Shown: positions 52,018 through 60,146 of the stretch, in pieces
Layout: every line of letters starts with the position of its first letter
Position numbering within the stretch: the stretch's first letter is position 1
Source: Actinomadura rifamycini DSM 43936
GTDB taxonomy: Bacteria > Actinomycetota > Actinomycetes > Streptosporangiales > Streptosporangiaceae
Direction of reading: 5' to 3'
Assembly: GCF_000425065.1 (NCBI RefSeq)
Contig: NZ_AULB01000026.1
Coordinates: forward strand, 62,001-126,000
DNA length: 64,000 nucleotides
The notes under the pieces: model-generated
What the model was told of the DNA's origin: nothing
The model's database searches: none
The model's input: the letters and a program-made list of their open reading frames with translations, nothing else
Made by a program: the position numbers and the translations under genes

Positions 52018-52770
52018 GTGTTGCGTTCTGTCGGGCTTGCCCGGTTTTGGTCGCCGATGATGACGGTGGCGTTCGGTGTCGCGGCCACGATCGTCCTGGT
52101 CATTCTCTCGCCTTTTGTGCTGCGCGAGTTGTTCGCGGGGTCCGCTGTCGATTGGCCGTTGCTGAGCAATATCGGCCAGACCTATGGAGCGGTGTCGGCG
52201 CTGCTGGCGGCGGGCGCCCTGGCCCTGCTCGGGTTCTCGGTGGCGCTCCAGGCCAGGGAGGTACGCCATGCCCGGGAACAGGCGGCGCGCACGGCGCAGT
52301 TCGAGTTGATGCGAGTGATGCTGGACGATCCGGTTTATCGAGAGGTGGTCGGCTGGAGTGCCCGGGACGGTCTCGCCCCCGACGATTTTCGGCGAGATCT
52401 GTATATCAATCTGCTGCTGAACTGGTGGCGGATGCGCTGGGAGTTCAAGGACATGTCCGAGGCGGAGGTGCGGTACGCCGCTCGGGGGGATCTCTTCTCC
52501 GGTAACGCGGGGCGCGACTATTGGCGCCGGCGGGGGGAGGCGCGGCTGTCGTTCGTCGCGAACCGCCGGGCCCGACGGTTCGAGAAGATCTTCGCCGAGG
52601 AGTACGAGGCGGCGGTGGCCGCCGGTCCGGTCGGGCCGACGCCGGCCCGGTCGGAGGCCGCCCGCGGGGCCGCGAGCCGGCGGGCGGGGGCGGCGGTGGT
52701 CGCCCTGGGGGCGGGCGCCGTCGCGGGGATGGCCTGGCGCGTCCTCGCGCGGCGTGCGCGCGGAGGGTGA
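52018..52770 (+). CDS. DUF6082-type membrane protein
   Basis: A 250-residue protein starting at GTG after GCGGGGGTC. Two membrane helices (VAFGVAATIVLVILSPFVLR and YGAVSALLAAGALALLGFSV) flank DWPLLSNIGQTYG, a stretch typical of DUF6082 proteins from streptomycetes. A cytoplasmic helical region follows (AREVRHAREQAARTAQFELM, DPVYREVVGWS, INLLLNWWRMRWEF), then a third hydrophobic stretch (AAVVALGAGAVAGMAWRV). The function is unknown. The less GC-biased codons suggest a more recently acquired gene. It lies next to a DUF397/XRE pair. Confidence 0.82.
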   Translation: MLRSVGLARFWSPMMTVAFGVAATIVLVILSPFVLRELFAGSAVDWPLLSNIGQTYGAVSALLAAGALALLGFSVALQAREVRHAREQAARTAQFELMRVMLDDPVYREVVGWSARDGLAPDDFRRDLYINLLLNWWRMRWEFKDMSEAEVRYAARGDLFSGNAGRDYWRRRGEARLSFVANRRARRFEKIFAEEYEAAVAAGPVGPTPARSEAARGAASRRAGAAVVALGAGAVAGMAWRVLARRARGG

Positions 52771-52782
52771 GACCCGTGGGCG

Positions 52783-52814
52783 GAGCCGAGGTCTTCGGTC
52801 GAGGACCCCGGCTC
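52783..52814. terminator. Weak hairpin between convergent DUF6082 and DUF397 genes
   Basis: GAGCCG-A-GGTC pairs with GACC-C-CGGCTC (one internal mismatch) around 10 nt. No T-tract is present; it may terminate in both directions. Confidence 0.35.
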
Positions 52815-52860
52815 GCTTCGCCGTCCTGAAGGGTCTGCGAAGTGCCTGTCGTTCACCTGC

Positions 52861-53079
52861 TCATCGGGGCAGGTCGAACGCCCCCTCCTTCAACCGGTTG
52901 ATGAAACCGCTCCAGACGGCGCGGTCGAAGGTCAGGACCGGGCTGCGGTCGCCGTACGCGGCGTCCCGTGCCGCGACGAGTTCGGACGGCGACAGAACGG
53001 CGACCTCGACACAGGTTCCGTTCGCGTTGCAGTGCGTGCTTCGCCGCCAGCCGCGCCCGATGACATCAAAATCGGACAA
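52861..53079 (-). CDS. DUF397 protein
   Basis: A 72-residue single DUF397 domain: RGWRRSTHCNANGTCVEVAV, then ELVAARDAAYGDRSPVLTFD and AVWSGFINRLKEGAFDL. It lies 42 bp downstream of an XRE-DUF5753 regulator gene on the same strand and should be its partner. The first cysteine position differs from the paired copy at 37939-38208, which has two repeats. Confidence 0.9.
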   Translation of the reverse strand: MSDFDVIGRGWRRSTHCNANGTCVEVAVLSPSELVAARDAAYGDRSPVLTFDRAVWSGFINRLKEGAFDLPR

Positions 53080-53121
53080 TTCACGCCTTTCGCTACTATG
53101 TAGGCGCCACTGGCCGATGTG

Positions 53122-53982
53122 TTACCACAGGTCCCGGGCTTCGCTGATCCGCTGCCGGGTTTCGGCGGGAGTGAGCGCTTGGGTCGCGAGGCTGTTGTGT
53201 GCGAGGCGATACATGTGGGTGAATCGCTCATCGGCCGAGTGGCTGATGGTGATGCTTTCGATGTGCACGATATCAGGGAACGTGACGTCGTACGCCGGTG
53301 GGAACTGCAAGATGGTGAACGACTCGACGACCACGCTTCGCGGTGCCCCCAGCGGGAGGACCTGCAGGGTGACGTGCGGCAGGTTTCCTATATCGAGCAA
53401 GTGGTCGAGTTGCTCGCGCATCACATCGGCGCCGCCGACCCGGCGCCGCATTACGGCTTCGTCGATGACGAGCAGCAACTGAGGCGGTTTAGTCCAATGT
53501 AGGAGTTCTTGCCGCTTTATTCGCACCTCGATGCGGCGGGTTATTTCCTGCGGCGGCATGGTGGTTATCTCGTTAAATCCTTCGGTGATCCGCCGCGCAT
53601 ACGCCTCGGTTTGCAGCAGACCGGGGACGCAGTTGCTCTCCCATTGCCGGATGGTGCCCGCTTCGGATTCGAGGGCGATGAAGTCGGCGAGGGGGCGCGG
53701 CAGGTCGCGGTAGTCCTCCCACCAGCCGCGCTCGCCGGCGTCGCGGGCGAGGGCGAGGAGGTCGTCGCGGCGGTCGCCGCGGACGTCGTACAGGTCGAGC
53801 AGGCGCTGGACGTCGGGGATCTTCGCGCCGGTGCGGGCGTTCTCGATGCGGCTCACCTTGGCGGTGGACCAGGCGAGCCGGTCGGCGACCTCGTCGCCGG
53901 TCAGCCGCCTGCTCTCGCGGAGCCGGCGGAGCTCGGCGGCCAGGCGCCGCTGCCGGACGGAGGGACCTCGGGAACCGCTCAT
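53122..53982 (-). CDS. XRE-family regulator with DUF5753 domain
   Basis: A 286-residue regulator. The HTH is at about 12-66 (LAAELRRLRESRRLTGDEVA, LAWSTAKVSRIENARTGAK) and the DUF5753 domain from about 95 (IALESEAGTIRQWESNCVPG, LLQTEAYARRITEGF). It is a distant paralogue of the 38225-39070 protein (same architecture, little identity outside motifs). The 3' half is markedly AT-richer than the 5' half, visible as tat/aat-rich codons around 53230-53590. It is divergent from nnr. Confidence 0.93.
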   Translation of the reverse strand: MSGSRGPSVRQRRLAAELRRLRESRRLTGDEVADRLAWSTAKVSRIENARTGAKIPDVQRLLDLYDVRGDRRDDLLALARDAGERGWWEDYRDLPRPLADFIALESEAGTIRQWESNCVPGLLQTEAYARRITEGFNEITTMPPQEITRRIEVRIKRQELLHWTKPPQLLLVIDEAVMRRRVGGADVMREQLDHLLDIGNLPHVTLQVLPLGAPRSVVVESFTILQFPPAYDVTFPDIVHIESITISHSADERFTHMYRLAHNSLATQALTPAETRQRISEARDLW

Positions 53983-54207
53983 AGCACGGGCCTCTCCAGC
54001 CCTGACGGACTGCTCTGGGGCGCATCCCGCCGCGGGGGGCGCCGCGGCGCGAATACATCTGGACCGATGCGGAAGATTCTACGGCCGGAGATCCTTACCC
54101 GCACATGACGTCGCAAGTTGCACTGCAAGCGTCGAATCGGTCGGGGGCGGGTGCCGGGCGCGTCCGCGTGGCACGCTGGGCATGGTGATCGACTCGAGGA
54201 GCCGCGA

Positions 54208-55683
54208 ATGAGGTACGCGCACGAGGTCGGCAAGGTGCGGGAGGCCGAGCACGCGCTGATGGCGCGGCTGCCCGAGGGGACGCTGATGCAGCGCGCCGCG
54301 GCCGGGCTGGCGTCGGTGTGCGCGCGGCTGCTGCCCGCGGTGTACGGCGCCCGGGTGGTGCTGCTGGTCGGCGGCGGGGACAACGGCGGGGACGCCCTGT
54401 ACGCGGGGGCCCGGCTGGCGCGGCGGGGCGCCCGGGTCGTCGCGGTGCAGGCGGGTCCGAAAATCCACGAGGCGGGGCTCGCGGCGCTGCGGGCGGCGGG
54501 CGGGCGGCTGCGGGACGGCGCGGACGCCGAGCGCGCGGTGCGCGGCGCGGACCTGATCATCGACGGGCTCACCGGCATCGGCGGCACCGGCGGCCTGCGG
54601 GAACCGCACGCGCGGCTCGCGGCGCTCGCGTCGGAGGCGACGGGGTTCGTGGTGGCGTGCGACGTGCCGAGCGGGGTGGACGCGAGCACCGGGTGCGTCG
54701 AGGGCGCGGCCGTGCACGCGGACGTGACGGTCACGTTCGGCACCTACAAGCCGGGGCTGCTGATCGATCCCGGGGCGGCGCACTGCGGCGTCGTCGAGCT
54801 GGTCGACATCGGCCTCGGCGGCGACCTGCCGGACCCGGACGTCGTCGCGGCGCGGCCCGCGGACGTGCAGCCGCCCGAGCCCGGCGCCGAGTCCGACAAG
54901 TACCGGCGCGGGGTCGTCGGCGTGCTGGCGGGCGGGGACGCGTTCACCGGCGCGGCGGTGCTGTGCGCGGGCGGCGCGGTGCGCGGCGGCGCCGGGATGG
55001 TGCGGTTCGCGTCGGTGGCGCATCCGGTGGAGCTGGTGCGGCGGCGGTGGCCGGAGGCGGTCACGACCGTGCTGGAGCCGGGGACGCCGGGCGACAAGGC
55101 GCTGGAGCAGATCGGACGGGTGCAGGCGTGGGTGGTCGGCCCGGGGCTCGGCACCGGGGAGGCCGCCGCGTCGCTCGTCGCGGCCGTGCTGGCGACCGAG
55201 CTGCCGGTCCTCGTCGACGCGGACGGCCTGACGATCGTCGCGCGGCGCCGCGCGCTGCTGCGCCGTCCGGCCCCGACCGTCCTGACCCCGCACGCGGGCG
55301 AGCTGGCGCGGCTGCTCGGGGCGGACCGGGACGCCGTCGAGGCGCGCCGCCTGGAGCACGTGCGGCGCGCGGCGGACGAGCTGGGCGCGACCGTCCTGCT
55401 GAAGGGGTCGACGACGCTCGTCGCCGAGCAGGACCGCCCGGTGCGGGTGAACCCGACGGGGACGCCGCGGCTCGCGACGGCCGGGACGGGCGACGTCCTG
55501 TCGGGGCTCGTCGGGGCGCTGCTGGCGGGCGGCATGTCCGCGCTGGACGCGGCGGCGGGCGGCGCCTACCTGCACGGACTCGCCGGACGCCTCGCGTCCG
55601 CGGGCGCGGACGGGCGGGAGGCGCCGATCACCCCGCAGGACGTCGTCGAGGCGATCCCGGCGGCGTTCCGCACGCTCGTGTAG
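54208..55683 (+). CDS. nnr: Bifunctional NAD(P)H-hydrate epimerase/dehydratase
   Basis: Repairs damaged hydrated NADH and NADPH: the N-terminal YjeF domain (about 1-210) epimerises and the C-terminal ribokinase-like domain (about 215-491) dehydrates with ADP. Visible motifs are GGGDNGGDALYAGARLARRG, DGLTGIGGTGGL and VPSGVDASTG in the first, and KYRRGVVGVLAGG, GPGLGT, DADGL, LTPHAGELARLLG and TAGTGDVLSGLVGALLAGG in the second. GAGGAG precedes ATG 54208. In streptomycetes acpS sits just upstream; here it is absent. A short palindrome TTGCA-C-TGCAA lies at 54118-54128. Confidence 0.95.
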   Translation: MRYAHEVGKVREAEHALMARLPEGTLMQRAAAGLASVCARLLPAVYGARVVLLVGGGDNGGDALYAGARLARRGARVVAVQAGPKIHEAGLAALRAAGGRLRDGADAERAVRGADLIIDGLTGIGGTGGLREPHARLAALASEATGFVVACDVPSGVDASTGCVEGAAVHADVTVTFGTYKPGLLIDPGAAHCGVVELVDIGLGGDLPDPDVVAARPADVQPPEPGAESDKYRRGVVGVLAGGDAFTGAAVLCAGGAVRGGAGMVRFASVAHPVELVRRRWPEAVTTVLEPGTPGDKALEQIGRVQAWVVGPGLGTGEAAASLVAAVLATELPVLVDADGLTIVARRRALLRRPAPTVLTPHAGELARLLGADRDAVEARRLEHVRRAADELGATVLLKGSTTLVAEQDRPVRVNPTGTPRLATAGTGDVLSGLVGALLAGGMSALDAAAGGAYLHGLAGRLASAGADGREAPITPQDVVEAIPAAFRTLV

Positions 55684-55738
55684 CGACTCACCGTGATCGT
55701 GCCCGGTCATGGCCGGGTTGGCGGCACACTGGGTAACC

Positions 55739-56863
55739 ATGAGGGTTCCTGCGGAGGCGCGCGTCGGCCTGGACGCCATCGGCCACAACATCGGGGTGCT
55801 GCGCGAGCGTGCGGGCGGCGCCGAGGTCATGGCGATGGTGAAGGCGGAGGCGTACGGGCACGGGCTCGTGGAGGCGGCCCGCGCGGCGCTCGCCGGCGGG
55901 GCCGGGTGGCTGGGCGTCGCGAAGCTCGCCGAGGCGCTGCGGCTGCGCGAGGCGGGGGTGCAGGCGCGGACGCTGGCGTGCGTGCTGGTCCCCGGTGAGC
56001 CGTTCGCCGACGCGGTCGCCCGCGACATCGATCTCACCGCGGGCTCGCCCGGGCTGGTGGCGGAGATCGCCGCGGCGGCCGGACGGGCGGGACGTCCGGC
56101 GCGCGTCCACCTGAAGGCCGACACGGGCATGACGCGCGGCGGCGCCGCCGGGGAGGACTGGGCCGCGCTGGTGGAGGCCGCGCTGAAGGCGGAGGCCGAC
56201 GGGCTGGTGCGGGTCGCGGGCATCATGTCGCACCTGGCGTGCGCGGACGAGCCGGGCCACCCGTCGATCGCGCGGCAGGTCGCGGCGTTCACCGACATGG
56301 TGGCGCTCGCGGAGCGGGCGGGCGCGCGGCCGGAGGTGCGGCACCTGGCGAACTCGGCGGCGACGCTGACGCTCCCCGAGGCCCGCTTCGACCTGGTCCG
56401 TCCGGGCATCGCGACGTACGGGCTGACGCCGGTGCCGGCGGCGGGGACGTTCGGGCTGCGGCCCGCGATGACGCTGGTCGCGGACGCCGCGCTGGTCAAG
56501 CGCGTCCCGGCGGGCAGCGGCGTGTCGTACGGGCACACGTACGTGACGGAGCGGGAGACGAACGTCGCGGTCGTCCCGGTGGGCTACGGGGACGGCGTCC
56601 CGCGGCACGGGTCGAACCTGCTGGAGGTCCTCGCGGGCGGACGGCGGCGGCGGATCGCCGGGCGGGTCTGCATGGACCAGTTCGTCATCGACCTCGGCGA
56701 CGACGCGATGGCGGCGGGGGACGAGATCGTCCTGTTCGGCCCCGGCGACCGGGGCGAGCCCACGGCGCAGGAGTGGGCGGACGCGCTGGGGACGATCTCG
56801 TATGAGATCGTCACCCGGATCGGATCACGCGTGCCGCGGGCGTACTCCGGCGGCGGGGCGTAG
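55739..56863 (+). CDS. alr: Alanine racemase
   Basis: Makes D-alanine for peptidoglycan. The 374-residue PLP enzyme has K35 in MVKAEAYGHG (PLP lysine) and Y264 in GVSYGHTYVT (second catalytic base), with MSHLACADEP, RPGIATYG, VPVGYGDG and GRVCMDQFVIDLG in the expected order. The usual VKANAYGHG is VKAEAYGHG here, an accepted variant. Start 55739 follows TGGGTAACC, without a strong ribosome site. It follows nnr by 55 bp. Confidence 0.96.
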   Translation: MRVPAEARVGLDAIGHNIGVLRERAGGAEVMAMVKAEAYGHGLVEAARAALAGGAGWLGVAKLAEALRLREAGVQARTLACVLVPGEPFADAVARDIDLTAGSPGLVAEIAAAAGRAGRPARVHLKADTGMTRGGAAGEDWAALVEAALKAEADGLVRVAGIMSHLACADEPGHPSIARQVAAFTDMVALAERAGARPEVRHLANSAATLTLPEARFDLVRPGIATYGLTPVPAAGTFGLRPAMTLVADAALVKRVPAGSGVSYGHTYVTERETNVAVVPVGYGDGVPRHGSNLLEVLAGGRRRRIAGRVCMDQFVIDLGDDAMAAGDEIVLFGPGDRGEPTAQEWADALGTISYEIVTRIGSRVPRAYSGGGA

Positions 56864-56876
56864 GGAAGGCGCGGGG

Positions 56877-57959
56877 ATGGAGAGCAGGACGAGGCGCAGG
56901 GTCGGCCTCGCGGGCGCGGTGGCGGGCGCCGCGGCCGGCGCGGGCGCGGCGGCGGTGGGGCTGCGGCACCTCGCCGTGGGCCGCAAGCGGTTGCGGCCGG
57001 ATCCGGACGCGGGCGAGCAGTTCGGCGAGCTGCGCGGCCGGGAGCTGGTCGTGGAGGGCGACGACGGGCTCGCGCTGCACGTCGAGGTGGAGGGCCCCGA
57101 CGACGCGGACCTGACGGTCGTGTTCTGCCACGGCTTCGCCCTCAACCAGGACGCGTGGCACTACCAGCGCCGCGACCTGCGCGGCCGGGTCCGGATGGTG
57201 TTCTGGGACCAGCGCAGCCACGGGCGGTCCGGGCGGAGCGTGCCGACCCGCGCGACGGTCGACCGGACGGGCGCCGACCTGGAGGCGGTGCTGGCCGCGA
57301 CGGTCGGGCCGGACGAGCCGGTGGTGCTCGTCGGGCACTCGATGGGCGGCATGACGATCATGGCGCTGGCGGAGCGGCGGCCGGAGCTGTTCGCGCGGCG
57401 GGTCGTGGGCGTCGCGCTGGTGAACACCTCGTGCGGGAACATGGCGGAGCTGACGCTGGGGCTGCCGATGGTGGTGGCGAAGGCGGTGCGGCCGCTGGCG
57501 CCGGGCGCCCTGCGGGGCCTCGGGCGGCGGGCCGCCCTGGTGGAGCGCGCCCGCGGGCTGGGCACCGACCTGGCGTTCGTCGTCACCCGCAAGGTGGCGT
57601 TCGCCGACCGGCGCGTCAGCCCGAGCGTCGTCGCGTTCCTCGACGACATGATCCGGGACACGCCGATCGACGTGATCGCGGAGTTCTACCCGGCGCTGAT
57701 CGGCCACGACAAGTCGGCGGCGCTGGACGTCCTGGCGAAGGTCCCGGCGCTGGTGCTGGTGGGCGGCCGCGACAAGCTGACCCCGGCCGCGCACGGCCGC
57801 CGCATCGCGGCGGCGCTGCCGGACGCGGAGCTGGTCGAGGTGGAGGAGGCGGGGCACGTGCTGCCGCTGGAGTACCCGGGCGTGGTCACCGGGGGGCTGC
57901 GGCGGCTGCTCGGGCGGGTCCGGCCGGAGAGCGGAGACGTGGAGGAGCGCACGGCGTGA
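56877..57959 (+). CDS. Alpha/beta hydrolase
   Basis: A 360-residue hydrolase. An N-terminal hydrophobic stretch (LAGAVAGAAAGAGAAAVGL) after TRRRVG may be a signal or membrane anchor. The catalytic nucleophile is S155 in GHSMGG, the oxyanion segment is CHGFALN, and GHVLPLEYPG near the C terminus holds the catalytic histidine; the acid is probably in VGGRDKLTP. In actinomycetes this gene regularly stands between alr and tsaE. Its substrate is unknown. GTGA overlaps the possible tsaE start at 57956. Confidence 0.9.
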   Translation: MESRTRRRVGLAGAVAGAAAGAGAAAVGLRHLAVGRKRLRPDPDAGEQFGELRGRELVVEGDDGLALHVEVEGPDDADLTVVFCHGFALNQDAWHYQRRDLRGRVRMVFWDQRSHGRSGRSVPTRATVDRTGADLEAVLAATVGPDEPVVLVGHSMGGMTIMALAERRPELFARRVVGVALVNTSCGNMAELTLGLPMVVAKAVRPLAPGALRGLGRRAALVERARGLGTDLAFVVTRKVAFADRRVSPSVVAFLDDMIRDTPIDVIAEFYPALIGHDKSAALDVLAKVPALVLVGGRDKLTPAAHGRRIAAALPDAELVEVEEAGHVLPLEYPGVVTGGLRRLLGRVRPESGDVEERTA

Positions 57960-58528
57960 GCGGACGGGATGCGGGCGGACGGGACGCGGGCGGACGGGAC
58001 GCGGGCGGACGGGACGCGGGCGGACGGGATGCGGGCGGACGGGACGCGCGGGAGCGGGCGGTGACCGAGCGGACGGCGACGGTCCCGACGTCGGCGGACA
58101 TGCACCGGCTGGGCGTCCGGCTGGGCGGCCTGCTGGCGCCCGGGGACCTGCTGGTCCTGTCGGGCGACCTCGGCGCGGGCAAGACGACGCTGACGCAGGG
58201 CATCGGGGAGGGGCTGAAGGTCCGCGGGCCGGTCACCTCGCCGACGTTCGTGATCGCGCGCGTCCATCCGTCGCTGGTGGACGGGCCCCCGCTGGTGCAC
58301 GTGGACGCCTACCGGCTGGGGGGTTTCGCGGAACTGGACGACCTCGACCTGGACGCGTCCGTCGACGAATCCGTGACGGTCGTGGAATGGGGAGAAGGGC
58401 TCGCGGAGGGGCTCGCGGAGGAGCGCCTGGAAATGATCATTTCGCGGGGCGGCGGGACCGATGAGACGCGCGAAGTAAGGATCGTCGGGGTCGGTCATCG
58501 CTGGTCCGACCTGGAGCGGGACCTCTGA
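57956..58528 (+). CDS. tsaE: tRNA threonylcarbamoyladenosine biosynthesis ATPase TsaE
   Basis: TsaE is the ATPase that drives the TsaB-TsaD complex in t6A37 tRNA modification; both partners are in this window. The P-loop is SGDLGAGKTTLTQGI, followed by SPTFVIARVHPS, HVDAYRL and VVEWGEGL. From GTG 57956 the product has 190 residues with a 35-residue N-terminal repeat (GGRDA units). From GTG 58061 (GGGAG six bases upstream) it has 155 residues, the family norm. The GTGA overlap with the hydrolase supports the first and the ribosome site the second. Confidence 0.93.
   Translation: MSGRDAGGRDAGGRDAGGRDAGGRDAGGRDARERAVTERTATVPTSADMHRLGVRLGGLLAPGDLLVLSGDLGAGKTTLTQGIGEGLKVRGPVTSPTFVIARVHPSLVDGPPLVHVDAYRLGGFAELDDLDLDASVDESVTVVEWGEGLAEGLAEERLEMIISRGGGTDETREVRIVGVGHRWSDLERDL
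57961..58050 (+). repeat. Six-unit 15-bp tandem repeat at the hydrolase/tsaE junction
   Basis: The unit cggacgggaYgcggg recurs six times without indels, differing only at a C/T position and at the end of the last unit. In frame it encodes (GRDAG)n. Confidence 0.92.
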
Positions 58529-58555
58529 AGCGGCGAACCTGAAAAGTCTTCACTT

Positions 58556-58610
58556 TTTGCCGGAATCAGTTGGTTCACTTTACGGCGACATGTCGTACTC
58601 TTTGCCGGAA
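58556..58610. repeat. Direct repeats in an AT-rich promoter region
   Basis: TTTGCCGGAA occurs at 58556-58565 and 58601-58610, each following a TTCACTTT- or TACTC-type AT-rich stretch. The 130-bp gap between tsaE and the next gene is one of the AT-richest patches in the window and probably a promoter; TACTCT at about 58596 is a possible -10. Confidence 0.35.
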
Positions 58611-58659
58611 CAACCTCTCTGCGCGACTAATCGATTTCCTCATGCGGGAGTGGGATCCG

Positions 58660-60084
58660 GTGAGTGGTAGCCATCGCAGCGGTGATGACCGCGACAGCTA
58701 CCGCGGCCCGGGCGGTGGCCCCAGCGGCGGGCACCGCGCGGACGGCGGTGGGTACGGCACGGGCGGTTCCGGTGAGCGGGCCGTCCGCCCCGGCACGGGC
58801 GGGTACCCCGAGGACCCCCTCACCTCCCCGATCGGATCCCCGACGTCCGGGTATCCCACGGTCGGCGGCGGCTCCGAGACCGGCCGCTACTCGTCCGGCC
58901 GCTACTCGTCCGGCGGGCCCCCGTCCGGCGGGTACGACACCGGCGGGTATGCGACCGGCGGGTACGGCACCGGCGGGTATGCGACCGGCGGGTACGCCAC
59001 GGGCGGCTACTCCCAGGCGAGCGGCTCCGGCCAGTACACGTCCGGCGCCCAGGGGTCGGGCGGCTACGCGCAGGGCGGGGGCGGCTACGGCCAGGAGCCC
59101 GCGGGCTCCGCGTCCGGCGGCTACCCGCAGGCGGACGACTCGGGCCGGTACGCGTCGGGCGCCCGGTACCCCTCCGGAGGGTACGAGCGGACGAGCGGAA
59201 CCGGCGGCCGCCCGCAGACCACCGGGTCCACCGGGTCCACCGGGTCCACCGGGTACGAGGCCGACGCCGGACGGTACGCCGACTCCCGCCGCTCGGACGG
59301 CGGCGGCGAGTACGCGCGCGGCGCGCGGAGCCCGCGGGACTCGTCCGGGCGCGGCGGGTACCGCACCGGGACCGGCAGCCACCGCATCGTGCGCGAGGAG
59401 CGCCGCGGGCGCCGCTGGGGGATCGTCCTCGCCGGGGCCTGCGCGGGCATCGCGGCGTGCGTGCTCGCCGTGTTCGTCGTCATGTCCGGGAGCGGGACGG
59501 ACGGCGGGGACGGCACCGGGCGGATCGTCGGCAGCGGCGCGTCCGAGAGCGCGTCGGCCGGGACCACCGAGTTCACGGGCGTCCCCGACTCGTGCACCAT
59601 CGTCGACGGGGACCTCATCAAGAAGCTCGCGCCGGACGCGGAGCGCGACGAGGCCGACAACTACCAGGGCAACGACCGGCAGACGCAGTGCGTGTGGGGC
59701 GTCTACACCGGCGACCAGAAGCGGCAGCTCACCGTCGAGCTGCGCGCGGTCGAGCCCGCGGGCGGGCAGCCGGCGGCCGCGGCGGCGCAGCGGACGTACG
59801 CGGCGGAGCAGAAGGCCGACGAGGCGGGCGAGGCGCTGCTCGCGGGGCAGGAGCTCACCGACAAGCGGCGGCTCGACGGCGTCGGCGACGAGGGGTACGT
59901 CGTCTACAGCGTCGACGACCAGCACGGGACGGGCGAGGCGATCGCGAACGTCCGGTTCGTCAACGTGCTCGTGACGATCCACTACGGCGGGTCGGCGGGC
60001 GACGACCCGCTGAGCTACGACGCGGCGGGCGACGGCGCGGTCGAGGTCGTCGAGGCGGTGCTGGCGAAGCTCGCGGAGTCGTGA
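58660..60084 (+). CDS. Gly/Tyr-repeat single-pass membrane protein
   Basis: A 474-residue protein of unknown function. Residues 1 to about 250 are low complexity, with GGYxT repeats encoded by five 15-bp units (58927-59001), SSGGY and SSGRY variants and a TGSTGSTGSTG stretch (four 9-bp units, 59221-59256). Basic REERRGRRW precedes the membrane helix IVLAGACAGIAACVLAVFVV. The outer domain (about 300-474) has two cysteines (SCTIVDG and QCVWGVYTG) and resembles DUF3558-like lipoprotein domains. GTG 58660 (SGSHRSGDDRD) is preferred because GGGAGTGGG precedes it; ATG 58642 is an alternative. Confidence 0.78.
   Translation: MSGSHRSGDDRDSYRGPGGGPSGGHRADGGGYGTGGSGERAVRPGTGGYPEDPLTSPIGSPTSGYPTVGGGSETGRYSSGRYSSGGPPSGGYDTGGYATGGYGTGGYATGGYATGGYSQASGSGQYTSGAQGSGGYAQGGGGYGQEPAGSASGGYPQADDSGRYASGARYPSGGYERTSGTGGRPQTTGSTGSTGSTGYEADAGRYADSRRSDGGGEYARGARSPRDSSGRGGYRTGTGSHRIVREERRGRRWGIVLAGACAGIAACVLAVFVVMSGSGTDGGDGTGRIVGSGASESASAGTTEFTGVPDSCTIVDGDLIKKLAPDAERDEADNYQGNDRQTQCVWGVYTGDQKRQLTVELRAVEPAGGQPAAAAAQRTYAAEQKADEAGEALLAGQELTDKRRLDGVGDEGYVVYSVDDQHGTGEAIANVRFVNVLVTIHYGGSAGDDPLSYDAAGDGAVEVVEAVLAKLAES
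58927..59001 (+). repeat. Five-unit 15-bp coding tandem repeat
   Basis: Five units of ggcgggtaYgNNacc in frame, encoding GGYxT. The third position of the tyrosine codon alternates between C and T, so the units have drifted in pairs. Confidence 0.85.
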
Positions 60085-60146
60085 GCCCGCGCCGGGGCGG
60101 GCGGAGGAGTCCCGGGGGCGTCCGGCCTGCACTACCCTTGTAATCC

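Noticed and set aside
57961..58050. CRISPR array
   Set aside because: The units are contiguous 15-bp repeats without unique spacers and stay in frame, so this is a coding minisatellite.
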